Source: Nostoc sp. FACHB-110 (GTDB taxonomy: Bacteria; Cyanobacteriota; Cyanobacteriia; Cyanobacteriales; Nostocaceae). Taken from it: a stretch of DNA of 64,000 nt. Made by a program: the position numbers and the translations under genes. The notes below the pieces were generated by a model that worked only from the letters and a program-made list of their open reading frames with translations, made no database searches and had not been told where the DNA came from. Positions 26,759-35,907 of this stretch are shown piece after piece; within the stretch, counting starts at the first letter, position 1, and each line of letters starts with the position of its first letter. The DNA lies in the NCBI RefSeq assembly GCF_014697425.1, contig NZ_JACJRU010000033.1, positions 20,102-84,101 on the forward strand. Reading direction: 5' to 3'.

Positions 26759-27796
26759 CTAAACCTCAGCTTTCATCTCATCAATTTCAAATAAAGATAC
26801 TATTACTCCGGTAATCGGAATAGAAATAAAAACCCCTAATAATCCTGCTACTCTCGCACCTACTAATAAGGCAAAAAATACCACAACCGGATTAAGATTT
26901 AGCGCACCTTGCATAATTCTAGGTGCAATGAGATTGTCTTGAATTTGCTGAAGGATAATACAAGCAATTAATACTTTTAATGCTAGCCAAACGTTTTGAG
27001 ATAAAACAATTAAAGTAATTGTGCTAACCCCTAAAGTTGCTCCTATACCGGGAATAATATCTAAAAAGCCGACAATTACAGATAATAATAAAGCAAAAGG
27101 CACTTGCAATATTACAAAGACAATAAAAGTAGTTATTGTTAAAAACAAACTCAATAATAATTGACCACGAAAGAAACCTAAAAAGCTGCGTCTGATGATA
27201 TTTGTAAATTTGATGCGGCGTTGTTTAGGTACTATTTTTAAAATAAAATTCCACAGCTTGTCCCCATCTAGCAGCATGAAAAATGCTACAACAGCAATCA
27301 AAATAAAAGTAACAAAATTAGTCAACAACTGTTGTAAAAAAGTTAAGCTTGTGACTAAACCTGATATAGCCTGATTCCGCAATTGTTCTTCAATTACACT
27401 TAAATCTATTTGCAGATTACGGTTGCGGAGAAATTCTTCGACTCTTTCTAAAAAAGGTGCAAGGGAACTTAAAAATCCGGAAATACTATCGATTAATTGC
27501 TGTCCTTGGGATAAAACCGCTATCCCCACTGTGATTAATAATCCGCCTAAAATCACAATGCTGAGTAAGAAAACAACAATGACAGCTACCCCATGAGGTA
27601 AAAATCGCCGTAACCAATTTACCGGGTAGCTGAGTAAAAAAGCTAAAATTGCCGCAAATGTAAAAATCACAATTACGGCTTCAAAGTATGCTAAAAGTTG
27701 TACAAAAGCCCAGCCTGCGGCCACTAACAACAAAAAGCGGACTAACGCTGAATTATTCAAGCGATTCCAAAAATTCTTGGCATCCAAGCCGGTCAT
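26759..27796 (-). CDS. AI-2E family transporter (PerM-like)
   Basis: A 345-residue membrane protein of the AI-2E/PerM permease family. Hydrophobic segments sit in the usual order: two near the N-terminus (FLLLVAAGWAFVQLLAYF, VIVIFTFAAILAFLLSY), one near residue 72, then a soluble loop (residues 95-150), one near 160 (FVTFILIAVVAFFMLLDGD), and a C-terminal cluster containing VVFFALLVGARVAGLLGVFI. The family exports AI-2 or ions in different bacteria; the substrate here is unknown. Confidence 0.88.
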   Translation of the reverse strand: MTGLDAKNFWNRLNNSALVRFLLLVAAGWAFVQLLAYFEAVIVIFTFAAILAFLLSYPVNWLRRFLPHGVAVIVVFLLSIVILGGLLITVGIAVLSQGQQLIDSISGFLSSLAPFLERVEEFLRNRNLQIDLSVIEEQLRNQAISGLVTSLTFLQQLLTNFVTFILIAVVAFFMLLDGDKLWNFILKIVPKQRRIKFTNIIRRSFLGFFRGQLLLSLFLTITTFIVFVILQVPFALLLSVIVGFLDIIPGIGATLGVSTITLIVLSQNVWLALKVLIACIILQQIQDNLIAPRIMQGALNLNPVVVFFALLVGARVAGLLGVFISIPITGVIVSLFEIDEMKAEV

Positions 27797-27896
27797 ATAA
27801 TATTTAAAAAATAAGTTAGTTTAGCGATCGCTAGTAGATATTAGCAACATATAAAAATACAGTGGCGATCGCTACTACCGAAAAGCATATTTCTCA

Positions 27897-28535
27897 TTAA
27901 CGTCCTAAATCGTGCATTTCGTTGATTACCTGTGTACACTTTTGGGTTACAGCTTCTAATTCATCTTTATTAGTAGAACTAGGTGCTGCAATTACCTGAC
28001 CAATTCTAATTGTTAGAGGAACCGCACGGGGTATGGATGAGCCTTTTTCTAAAATTCTTTCACTACCCCATAAACTCACAGGTAAAATCGGTGCTTGCGC
28101 CTTTGCGGCCAAGAGTGCTGCACCTTTTTTTGGGTCAGTAATTCTGCCATCAGGTGTGCGAGTCCCTTGTAAAAACACTCCCACAGCCCAACCATTTTCT
28201 AAACATTCTAAAGCTGCTCGAATGGCATTGCGATCGGCACTACCGCGACTCACAGGGTAAGCACCATATAGTTTAATAGCTTGGGCCAAAACCGGAATTT
28301 CAAATAACTCTTGTTTAGCCATATACGCTACCGGACGGCGCACGCAATTAGAAACTATCGGCGGGTCAAAATAGCTTGCATGATTACTCACAACTACCAA
28401 AGGATCTGATTGCGGTACATTCTCAACCCCATAAATCTTCCCGCGAAAGTAAGCATGAAGCATGGGGCTGACAATCGACCATTTGAAAGCGTGGTAAAGC
28501 GCCAGACTAATTAACGGTTCACGACTGCGAGACAT
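27897..28535 (-). CDS. plsC: 1-acyl-sn-glycerol-3-phosphate acyltransferase
   Basis: A 212-residue LPLAT enzyme that adds the second acyl chain to lysophosphatidic acid. Motif I reads NHASYFDPP (HxxxxD), motif II is KQELFEIPVLAQ, motif III is FLQGTRTPDGR (usual EGTR, here QGTR), and motif IV is APILPVSLWGSE. It is the last gene of the minus-strand plsX-fabH-fabD-plsC run, which together supplies acyl-ACP, acyl-phosphate and phosphatidic acid. Confidence 0.85.
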   Translation of the reverse strand: MSRSREPLISLALYHAFKWSIVSPMLHAYFRGKIYGVENVPQSDPLVVVSNHASYFDPPIVSNCVRRPVAYMAKQELFEIPVLAQAIKLYGAYPVSRGSADRNAIRAALECLENGWAVGVFLQGTRTPDGRITDPKKGAALLAAKAQAPILPVSLWGSERILEKGSSIPRAVPLTIRIGQVIAAPSSTNKDELEAVTQKCTQVINEMHDLGR

Positions 28536-28539
28536 AAGA

Positions 28540-28612
28540 AGTATGAAGTATGAAGTGTGAAGTGTGAAGTGTGAAGTGTGAAGTCAAGTATTTCATACTT
28601 CATACTTCACAC
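28540..28612. repeat. heptameric repeat, tandem and inverted (plsC-fabD gap)
   Basis: GAAGTATGAAGTATGAAGTG and further GTGAAGT units, about eight heptamers, facing TTCATACTTCATACTTCACA. The tandem run can fold back on its inverse. It occupies nearly the whole gap between plsC and fabD. Confidence 0.85.
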
Positions 28613-28623
28613 TTTCCAATTTC

Positions 28624-29505
28624 TTAGTCCAGTAATTCAGCAGCCTTACGGATGTTCTTTAAGATTAAATCCGTAACGGTGCGTTTAATTAACCCAGTTA
28701 AAACATTGCCAGGGCCAATTTCTATGACTTGTTCAATGTTGTTAGCAGGTAATTGCAGCGAAATTTCTCGCCAACGTACTGAACCTGTCATTTGCTGCGT
28801 GAGACGCTGTTTTAAAACTTCTGCGTCAGTTGCGGGTGTAGGTTCGACATTCGACATTACAGGTACAGTTGCAGGCTGAAATTCTACTGTCTCCAGAATT
28901 TCTTGGAACTCATTAGCCGCAGCCGACATTAAATGTGAGTGAAACGCCCCAGAAACTTTTAATGGGGTAGCACGTTTAGCTTTAACTTGTGACATCACCG
29001 CTTGTACTGCGTCAGGAGTGCCAGAGATGACCACTTGTCCTGGACTGTTATCATTTGCCAAAACTACATCTGGCGTTTCGGCTATCACTTTATCTAATTG
29101 TTCGCGGTCAAAGTTCATCAAAGCTGCCATCATTCCACCAGCCGCACTATCCATCAGTTCAGCACGGCGTTTGACTAAACGTAAACCCGCTGACCATTCA
29201 AAAACTCCAGCGACGTAAAGGGCAATGTACTCACCTAAACTATGGCCAGCCACTAAATCTGGTTGATGTCCGCGTTCCTGCAACAAGTCAGCAAGAATAC
29301 TTTCTACTACATAAAGACAGGGCTGAGTGTAAAGTGTCTGTCCTAGCATTTCTTCTTGGTTTTGGCAGATGTCGCTAACAGACCAGCCTAAAATTTCTTC
29401 AGCTTGAGTAAATTTTGCTTTAGCACCTGGTATATCTAATAAGTCTGTTCCCATTCCCAGTGCTTGGGAACCTTGTCCGGGAAACACCCATACGGTTTTA
29501 GTCAT
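28624..29505 (-). CDS. fabD: malonyl-CoA:ACP transacylase
   Basis: A 293-residue enzyme that loads malonyl onto ACP for fatty acid synthesis. Sequence shows VFPGQGSQALGMG at the N-terminus, the active serine in AGHSLGEY near residue 92, and the catalytic His in SGAFHSHLM near 201. The length is normal for FabD. It lies 91 bp downstream of fabH on the same strand, with a heptameric repeat in the gap. Confidence 0.95.
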   Translation of the reverse strand: MTKTVWVFPGQGSQALGMGTDLLDIPGAKAKFTQAEEILGWSVSDICQNQEEMLGQTLYTQPCLYVVESILADLLQERGHQPDLVAGHSLGEYIALYVAGVFEWSAGLRLVKRRAELMDSAAGGMMAALMNFDREQLDKVIAETPDVVLANDNSPGQVVISGTPDAVQAVMSQVKAKRATPLKVSGAFHSHLMSAAANEFQEILETVEFQPATVPVMSNVEPTPATDAEVLKQRLTQQMTGSVRWREISLQLPANNIEQVIEIGPGNVLTGLIKRTVTDLILKNIRKAAELLD

Positions 29506-29513
29506 TGGTCAAC

Positions 29514-29590
29514 GGAAGTATGAAGTCTGAAGTCTGAAAGTAAATGAGTATTAATCATTAGTCATTTACAAAGGACAAATGACTAATGAC
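29514..29590. repeat. heptameric repeat in the fabD-fabH gap
   Basis: GGAAGTATGAAGTCTGAAGT followed by an inverted pair around 29555-29585 (ATTAGTCATTTA...AAATGACTAAT). A member of the same heptamer family as at 28540. Confidence 0.6.
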
Positions 29591-29596
29591 AAAATA

Positions 29597-30589
29597 TTAT
29601 TTTCCCCATTGGAAGATGGCTGCACCCCAGGTTAAACCTGCGCCAAAGCCGGATGCAGCAATAATGTCATTGGGTTTAATTTTGCCTTGTTGCACTGCTT
29701 CATCTAAGGCCAGAGGGATAGAAGCAGCAGAGGTATTGCCGTAATTGGCAAGGTTACTAATAACTTTCTGTTCGGGAATTGCTAGACGTTGGGCAACAGC
29801 ATCTAATATGCGTTGATTAGCTTGATGCAGTACTAGCCAATCTATTTGTTCAACAGTCAAATTAGCTTCAAATAAAGCTTTATCAATAATTTCTGGCACT
29901 TTTTGGACAGCAAAGCGGTATACTTCTTTGCCGTTCATTGTGATGGGTTGGTAAGTGCCTTGAGAAATGTTGATGCCTGGGAGTAATTCTTGAGCAGAAG
30001 CGGCATAGCCAAGGTTTAGCTGATGATTTAGATTACCATCACTTTTAAGGGCAAAGCCCAACAAGCGATCGCTCTCGGCAGATTGGAGAACGACAGCACC
30101 CGCCCCATCGCCAAATAACACGCAAGTTTTCCGGTCTTGCCAATCTACCCAACGAGAGAGGATGTCTGCCCCAATCAACAGTACATTCTGATATACCCCT
30201 GTTCTGATGTATTGAGCAGCCGTTACTAGCCCAAATACAAAGCCAGAACAAGCGGCGGTTAAATCAAATGCTACTGCTTTTGTTGCGCCTAACTTGGCTT
30301 GGACTTGACAAGCCGTACCAAACAAATCATCTGGGGTCGATGTTGCCAGCAAAATCAGATCCAATTCAGTGGCTTGAATTCCGGCAGATGCGATCGCTTT
30401 TTCCCCTGCTGCCGCTGCCAAGTCACTCAAAGAACCCGGAGGTTGTGACACTCGTCGTTGACGAATTCCCGTTCTTGTGGTAATCCATTCATCTGATGTT
30501 TCAACCAGTGCTGTTAGTGCCTGGTTGTCGAGGGAAGTTTCGGGAACTGCCGAGCCACTTCCTGTAAATGCTATGCCTAACTTTTGCAC
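29597..30589 (-). CDS. fabH: beta-ketoacyl-ACP synthase III
   Basis: A 330-residue condensing enzyme that joins acetyl-CoA and malonyl-ACP to start each fatty acid. The catalytic Cys is in TAACSGFVFGL (near residue 112), the His in LHQANQRIL (near 256) and the Asn in NYGNTSAAS (near 286), giving the full Cys-His-Asn triad. The start is GTG at 30589, preceded by GGAGAGCAGGA. It lies between plsX and fabD, the common bacterial order. Confidence 0.96.
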   Translation of the reverse strand: MQKLGIAFTGSGSAVPETSLDNQALTALVETSDEWITTRTGIRQRRVSQPPGSLSDLAAAAGEKAIASAGIQATELDLILLATSTPDDLFGTACQVQAKLGATKAVAFDLTAACSGFVFGLVTAAQYIRTGVYQNVLLIGADILSRWVDWQDRKTCVLFGDGAGAVVLQSAESDRLLGFALKSDGNLNHQLNLGYAASAQELLPGINISQGTYQPITMNGKEVYRFAVQKVPEIIDKALFEANLTVEQIDWLVLHQANQRILDAVAQRLAIPEQKVISNLANYGNTSAASIPLALDEAVQQGKIKPNDIIAASGFGAGLTWGAAIFQWGK

Positions 30590-30681
30590 TCCTGCTCTCC
30601 CAAGCTCTCAGCGTTTTGATCGTTTGTCCTTATGCCTTTCAACCAATCAAGGACAAATAACGCATGACAAATAACCCATTA

Positions 30682-31707
30682 CTAACCACTATCACGCTGT
30701 AGGATTTCGTATTGGGATCGAAGTCTTTGCAGCACTTGATTATCCACTGCTTCTTTTGCCATACGTATTGCACTAAAAATTGAAGGTGCTTGCGAACTGC
30801 CGTGGCCGATAAAACAAACTCCAGCCACACCTAACAGTAAAGCACCTCCATGCTCCGCATGATCCATGCGCTGCTTAATTCGCTTGAGATTTGGTTTTAA
30901 AAGAGCAGTTCCAATTTGGCCGTGCAAGCCTTGGGGCAGTTCTTCACGTAAAATTTGCAGAATTACTCCTCCCAGAGATTCGGCAAATTTTAATAACACA
31001 TTGCCAACAAAGCCATCACACACAATCACATCAAATTGCCCGGAAAGCACATCACGCCCTTCAGCATTACCGACAAAATTGATATTCGAGTTTTCTCGCA
31101 GTAGTTGATGAGCGCGGAGTGCTTGCTCATTGCCCTTGGTATCTTCTTCGCCAATATTGAGTAAACCTACTTTGGGTGCATCCATTCCCAAAACATATTG
31201 GCTGTAAATCGAACCCATCACCGCAAACTGCTCTAAAAATTTAGGGCGGCAGTCTACATTTGCACCCACATCCAGTATTAGTACTGGCTTACCAGCCATA
31301 ATTGTGGGGAAAACTGTACCAATTGCTGGGCGATCAATTCCTGGCAATCTTCCTAAACGCAGCAATGCTGATGCCATAGCTGCCCCAGAGTGTCCAGCAG
31401 AAAATACAGCATCTGCCTGCTGATTTTTTACTAAATCCATTGCCACATTAATCGAAGCCTTGCGTTTGCGTCTAACCGCATTTAAAGGCTCCTCGTCCAT
31501 AGCCACAGCTTCTTCAGCAGGAACTATCTCCACCCGCTCCAAAGTAGTTTTTGGCGGCATGACAGCTTTAATTTGTTGGGGATCACCAACTAGCAAGACT
31601 TTCACACCCAATTCTTCACTGGCGCGTAATGCACCAGCAACGATTTCACCGGGTGCGTGATCCCCCCCCATTGCGTCAATTGCTATCCGTGCGCAAGTCG
31701 ATCCCAT
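30682..31707 (-). CDS. plsX: phosphate acyltransferase PlsX
   Basis: A 341-residue enzyme that makes acyl-phosphate from acyl-ACP, the acyl donor for glycerol-3-phosphate acylation. Typical stretches are ARIAIDAMGGDHAPGEIVAGA at the start, FSAGHSGAAMASALLRLGRL, DVGANVDCRPKFLEQFA and CDGFVGNVLLKFAESLG. It is the first gene of the minus-strand lipid run; fabH starts 92 bp further. Confidence 0.95.
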   Translation of the reverse strand: MGSTCARIAIDAMGGDHAPGEIVAGALRASEELGVKVLLVGDPQQIKAVMPPKTTLERVEIVPAEEAVAMDEEPLNAVRRKRKASINVAMDLVKNQQADAVFSAGHSGAAMASALLRLGRLPGIDRPAIGTVFPTIMAGKPVLILDVGANVDCRPKFLEQFAVMGSIYSQYVLGMDAPKVGLLNIGEEDTKGNEQALRAHQLLRENSNINFVGNAEGRDVLSGQFDVIVCDGFVGNVLLKFAESLGGVILQILREELPQGLHGQIGTALLKPNLKRIKQRMDHAEHGGALLLGVAGVCFIGHGSSQAPSIFSAIRMAKEAVDNQVLQRLRSQYEILQRDSG

Positions 31708-32011
31708 TGCTCAGAGCTTCTAGAAACCTTACAAATTTTACCAGATGGCTTTGTTAAAAAACCGTAACTTTTTCACTGCCAAATTACCATACTCAGTAAT
31801 GAGTGTTGAGTCACCGAAGTTTGCTCAACGGGGGAACCCCCACACGCAACTTCTCGCTGAGTGCTGAGTCAAGTAAAAAATATTCAGTACTCCGCATCAT
31901 TAGTCATTATTGCAACTTGTTTTGGCGGCAAGCCCAAGATAACACGAATAAAGTATGAATTATGAAGTATGAAGTCTAAAAACTCATATTTCAGACTTCA
32001 TACTTCAGACT
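31708..32011. other. upstream region of plsX with heptameric repeats
   Basis: About 300 bp. It holds GAGTGTTGAGT and GCTGAGTGCTGAGT heptamers near 31801-31868 and a TGAAGTNTGAAG stretch facing its inverse at 31951-32022, which also contains the last codons of pepA. The plsX promoter should lie here, but I see no clear box. Confidence 0.5.
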
Positions 32012-33496
32012 TCACACTTCAGTTCCTAGTACCCAGTTAACTAACATGCGCACACCGTAGCCAGTTGCGCCGGGGCCGTTGTAACCGTTTTCTTTGTCTG
32101 CCCAGACTGGCCCTGCAATGTCTAAGTGCGCCCAAGGGGTATCTTTGACGAATTGCTTGAGGAATAGGGCTGCGGTAATTGAACCACCAGGACGCGGCCC
32201 GGTGTTTTTCATATCGGCAATCCCCGATTTCAAGCCTTCAAAATATTTTTCTTCCATTGGCATCCGCCAAATTTTTTCACCGGATGTGCCAGCAGCTGTT
32301 TCTAACTGGGAAGCCAAGGCATCATGGGGGGTGTATAATCCAGCGATATCTTCACCCAAAGCAATTACGTTTGCACCTGTGAGGGTGGCTAAATCCACGA
32401 TCGCATCTAAGCCTAATTTATCTGTATATACCAAAGCATCAGCCAAGGTTAAACGCCCTTCAGCATCGGTGTTATTCACTTCGATTGTTTTGCCATTAGA
32501 AGCTTTGAGGATGTCGCCTGGGTGCATAGCGCGCCCGCTAATCATGTTTTCAGTGACGGCAGAGATAAAGTGAACTTCGGCATCTGGCTTGAGTTGGGCA
32601 ATTGCTTTGGCTGCACCCAAGGTAGCAGCTGCACCTCCCATGTCAATTTTCATGGTTTCAATTCCGCTACCTGCACCTTTAATATTCAATCCCCCAGAAT
32701 CAAAGGTTAAACCTTTACCGATAATCGCTAGTTTCTTGGTGGGTGTACCTTCTGGTTTGTAGGTGAGGTGAATGAATTTGGGTGGTAAGTCAGAGGCTTG
32801 GGCAACGCCTAAAAAAGCACCCATACCCAGTTTTTCACAATCTTCTTTTTCCAGGATTTGTAATTGCAAGCCGTAGTCTTTGGCAATTTCTTGGGCAGTT
32901 TCGGCCATTGTAATGGGTGTAACTGTGTTGGCTGGGGCGGCTACCAACTCCCTGGCTAAAATTACCCCAGATACAATTTGATTGGCACGCTTGAGCGCAT
33001 CCTCTTGACCTTCAAAGCCCAGTAACTCGACAGTTTCAACTTTTGCGCCTTTATCATCTGGTTCTGATTTAAAGCGCACATCTTGATATAAAGCTAACTC
33101 TACACCTTCTGCGATCGCTTGGGCTGTGGCTGCTGGATCGTTATTCCACAAGGGAAAGCTAAATCCGAGCGTTTTGCTTTTTTGCTTTTTGGCTACCTTC
33201 GCCGCTGCCGCCGCCGCCCGCCGCAGACTATCTATTTTGAGTGCGTCTGGTTTTCCTAAACCAACTAAAATTACTTTTTTAACTGAACCACCGCCACCGA
33301 CTCGAGTAAAGACCGTGCTGTTGGTTTTGGCGGTAAATTCTTCTTCGGCAATGACTTCTTTTAAGATGCCAGCGAACTTTTCATTCAAAGTCGCCAGTTC
33401 ACCTGTTAACTCTACCGCATCTTCAAATAATCCAATTGCCAAACTATCGCCTGCCCACTCCAACAGAGGCTGATTACTAAGTTTAATTGTTGCCAT
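32012..33496 (-). CDS. pepA: leucyl aminopeptidase (M17)
   Basis: A 494-residue cytosolic metallo-aminopeptidase of the M17 family. The metal and active-site stretches are intact: GKGLTFDSGGLNIKGAG (near 260), MKIDMGGAAATLGAA and the signature NTDAEGRLTLADAL (near 340). The N-terminal domain is of usual length. Its last codons abut a heptameric repeat. It removes N-terminal residues in peptide turnover; cyanobacterial members may also bind DNA, but that is not visible here. Confidence 0.94.
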   Translation of the reverse strand: MATIKLSNQPLLEWAGDSLAIGLFEDAVELTGELATLNEKFAGILKEVIAEEEFTAKTNSTVFTRVGGGGSVKKVILVGLGKPDALKIDSLRRAAAAAAKVAKKQKSKTLGFSFPLWNNDPAATAQAIAEGVELALYQDVRFKSEPDDKGAKVETVELLGFEGQEDALKRANQIVSGVILARELVAAPANTVTPITMAETAQEIAKDYGLQLQILEKEDCEKLGMGAFLGVAQASDLPPKFIHLTYKPEGTPTKKLAIIGKGLTFDSGGLNIKGAGSGIETMKIDMGGAAATLGAAKAIAQLKPDAEVHFISAVTENMISGRAMHPGDILKASNGKTIEVNNTDAEGRLTLADALVYTDKLGLDAIVDLATLTGANVIALGEDIAGLYTPHDALASQLETAAGTSGEKIWRMPMEEKYFEGLKSGIADMKNTGPRPGGSITAALFLKQFVKDTPWAHLDIAGPVWADKENGYNGPGATGYGVRMLVNWVLGTEV

Positions 33497-33546
33497 TTTG
33501 GGATTTTGTTTAAAGATTCCTTCTTGTACCAGTATTGCTCAAAATT

Positions 33547-33572
33547 CTGAAGTCAGAAGTATGAAGTATGAA
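33547..33572. repeat. heptameric repeat upstream of pepA
   Basis: GAAGTCAGAAGTATGAAGTATG, a short member of the same heptamer family, between the divergent pepA and Uma2 genes. Confidence 0.6.
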
Positions 33573-33626
33573 AGGGCAAATCGCCAGTGACTTTTATAAT
33601 TGAAACATCTCAACCTTCTGTATGGC

Positions 33627-34358
33627 ATGACTATGACCTCAGCCTTGACTCCAAATCAACGCTCAGAAGTGTTCTATCCTAGTTCCGATGGTGAACCAGT
33701 GGCAGAAAGCTATGCTCATTTATGTGTATTACTGGCGACACTAGAAATTCTGCGTCAGTATTTAGTAGGACAACAAGCAACAGTCCTTGCCAACCAATTT
33801 CTCTACTACGCTCAAGGGTTTCCTAAGTTGCGTGTTGCTCCTGATGTGATGGTGATTTTTAATGTCACGCCTGGTGGTCGAGATAACTATAAAGTGTGGG
33901 AAGAAGGGGAAGTTCCATCGGTGATTTTTGAGATGACTTCGGCGGGGACGAAAAATCACGATCAGGAATTTAAGAAGACTTTGTACGAGCAACTTGGTGT
34001 AAAAGAATACTGGCTATTTGACCCCAGAGGCGAATGGGTACAAGGACAGTTGCGGGGTTATCGGTTGCGGCAAGATTCTTATGAGTTGATTATGGACAAT
34101 CGCAGTGAACCATTAGGTTTGCGGTTGCAGGTAGAAGGAGAACTGATTGCTTTTTACCGAGAAGATACAGGAGAGAAATTACTGAACCCCACAGAACAGG
34201 CACAAGCACTACGCGAGGCACAACAAAGAATAGATGCAGAAGCTTTAGCTCGACAGCAAGCTGAACAAGCTCGACAGCAAGCCGAACAGCAAGTAGAGCA
34301 ATTAAAGCAACGTCTCCGAGAACTGGGTATTGATCCTGAGCAATTTGAGCAGGAGTAG
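33627..34358 (+). CDS. Uma2 family (DUF820) endonuclease-like protein
   Basis: About 243 residues. The PD-(D/E)XK-like core shows PKLRVAPDVMVIF (catalytic Asp), then PSVIFEMTSAGTKNHD (E-x-T where K is common elsewhere) and YEQLGVKEYWLFDP. The family is greatly expanded in cyanobacteria; function is not established, nuclease activity is predicted. The C-terminal 40 residues are Gln/Ala coiled coil. I start at ATG 33627; TTG 33600 and ATG 33633 are also possible and no ribosome site decides. Confidence 0.8.
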   Translation: MTMTSALTPNQRSEVFYPSSDGEPVAESYAHLCVLLATLEILRQYLVGQQATVLANQFLYYAQGFPKLRVAPDVMVIFNVTPGGRDNYKVWEEGEVPSVIFEMTSAGTKNHDQEFKKTLYEQLGVKEYWLFDPRGEWVQGQLRGYRLRQDSYELIMDNRSEPLGLRLQVEGELIAFYREDTGEKLLNPTEQAQALREAQQRIDAEALARQQAEQARQQAEQQVEQLKQRLRELGIDPEQFEQE

Positions 34359-34613
34359 AGGCTGGGGACTGGAGGCTAGAGGCTAATCTTGGACAGGACT
34401 TACGCACCAAAATTGTCTATGATGACCAAGGTTGGGACGGTCTACTACTTCTCTTAAGATACAAGGTTGGGTGGAGCGATAGCGTAACCCAACAAAGTAT
34501 GCGTGAATGTTGGGTTCCGTTCCTCCACCCAACCTACACCAGTCTAGGTATTAATCCTGAGCAATTTGAACAGGAGTAGAGGCTGGGGACTGGAGGCTAG
34601 AGACTAGTCTTGG
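34324..34613 (+). repeat. duplicated Uma2 3' tail flanking a palindromic repeat
   Basis: Sequence 34324-34393 (Uma2 end from codons for GIDPEQFEQE through the GGGGACTGGAGG heptamers) recurs at 34544-34613 with few changes, including the stop TAG. A 73-bp palindromic repeat lies between the copies. Confidence 0.8.
34464..34536. repeat. GTTGGGTGGA inverted-repeat element, copy 1
   Basis: Starts GGTTGGGTGGAGCGATAGCG and ends TTCCTCCACCCAACC, with CCCAACAAAGTATGCGTGAA in the middle. A close copy lies at 52464-52538 and a half copy at 53273-53298. Confidence 0.8.
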
Positions 34614-34615
34614 AA

Positions 34616-35725
34616 TCAGACTTCAGTAGTGTCAATGTCAAATTTATTGACGATCGCATTAATTATTTCTTGTTCTAGTTCTGTAGTTTGCTGGTCGAAT
34701 TGAGCAATTCTTTGGCATTGTGCCAACAGTGGGATCGCAAAATCACGGTTGAGTTGATTGAGGAGTGTATCTAAAGGTTGGGGTGATTTGATATTGTTGG
34801 CGATCGCATCTAGGGAATTGGGGCTGAGGTTCAATGCTTGCAATTGTGGTATAATTTCTTCCCAGGTTTTTTCGGGATGGCTAGCGAGAATCATGTGAAC
34901 TAGGACTTGATCCATGATTGCTTGTTGAGCGATCGCATTTTCTAAGTAATTTTCACTTTCTGCTTTCAGTGTTGCCAAGGTTTCTTTTGATGTCAGAGAA
35001 ACTGATTCATCTAGTTTGGCTTCGTAAAAACGACAAGCAGCATAGCCTAGAGAATAGCTTAAGGCTGCATTAGAACTAGTAGCAATCATCGCTCCGGCAA
35101 ATGGCACGTTTCGCAGCAACGCCAGACCAGCTGCTTTTAATAAACGATTACCTCCCAACCCCAAACCAAAAATTGTTAAAACTTCACCTTTCCTCGCTGG
35201 GTCTTTTAAATCTAAGTCGTAAGCCGCCGCAATTTGATACAGCATTTCTGACTGTAATTTCATGGTTGCAGCTAAATCAACCGCAAACAACGCTGCTGCT
35301 ACCCCTGGTAAAATGCTACTAGCAAATCCAATTCCTCCCGCTTTGGTAGCTGTATCTAGCATAATGCGGTGAGAAATTTCGCTAGGCGATTCCTGCGGAT
35401 ACTGTTGTTTGAGTTTTTTGACTGTAGCGGCTGCTGTTTCTAAGTCAACATTTTCGCTAGCACCAATTAGCCAATTTAGATTTAAAAAACCCGATAGCTT
35501 TTTGATCAGCCAATTTTGATTGAGAGAATCAATTAACTCACCCGTACTTTGAGTAGCTTGGCTAAATAATTTATTTGTCTGTTGTGCTGCTGCTAACCCA
35601 AATTCAAAGGCTGTATCGACAAATGTTTTGCTAGTTGTTGCCCAAGCGTCGAATAATGATGAATTTTCTGTAGATGTTTGGTGTGTAATTTCTGCTTCTG
35701 GTTGTTGCTGAGGTTCGTCTGCCAT
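34616..35725 (-). CDS. EcsC family protein
   Basis: A 369-residue protein with an EcsC-like domain: LDTATKAGGIGFASSILPG and FAVDLAATMKLQSEMLYQIAAAYDL (about 130-185), then a helical stretch TIFGLGLGGNRLLKAAGLAL and VPFAGAMIATSSNAALSYSL. The N-terminal 60 residues are polar. Function is unknown; it is named after the third gene of the Bacillus ecs operon. The hydrophobic segments suggest membrane association. Minus strand, tail-to-tail with Uma2. Confidence 0.8.
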   Translation of the reverse strand: MADEPQQQPEAEITHQTSTENSSLFDAWATTSKTFVDTAFEFGLAAAQQTNKLFSQATQSTGELIDSLNQNWLIKKLSGFLNLNWLIGASENVDLETAAATVKKLKQQYPQESPSEISHRIMLDTATKAGGIGFASSILPGVAAALFAVDLAATMKLQSEMLYQIAAAYDLDLKDPARKGEVLTIFGLGLGGNRLLKAAGLALLRNVPFAGAMIATSSNAALSYSLGYAACRFYEAKLDESVSLTSKETLATLKAESENYLENAIAQQAIMDQVLVHMILASHPEKTWEEIIPQLQALNLSPNSLDAIANNIKSPQPLDTLLNQLNRDFAIPLLAQCQRIAQFDQQTTELEQEIINAIVNKFDIDTTEV

Positions 35726-35907
35726 TGTTTTGACAATATTTTGCTAAATCTGTCTAGTCTGGTTTTAGCGAAATTTAGGGCAACTGTTCCTCTACCAACA
35801 AGTACAAATTTTCCATTGCCATAGGCATATTACAGCCATTAGTATAAATGCTTTGATTCAGATTGGCTAATTTTTGGGCAACTCAGTCTCGTTAAGTCAA
35901 CATTTTC

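Noticed and set aside
32094..32573. 159-codon plus-strand frame in pepA
   Set aside because: It is antisense to the conserved catalytic part of pepA and has no family pattern.
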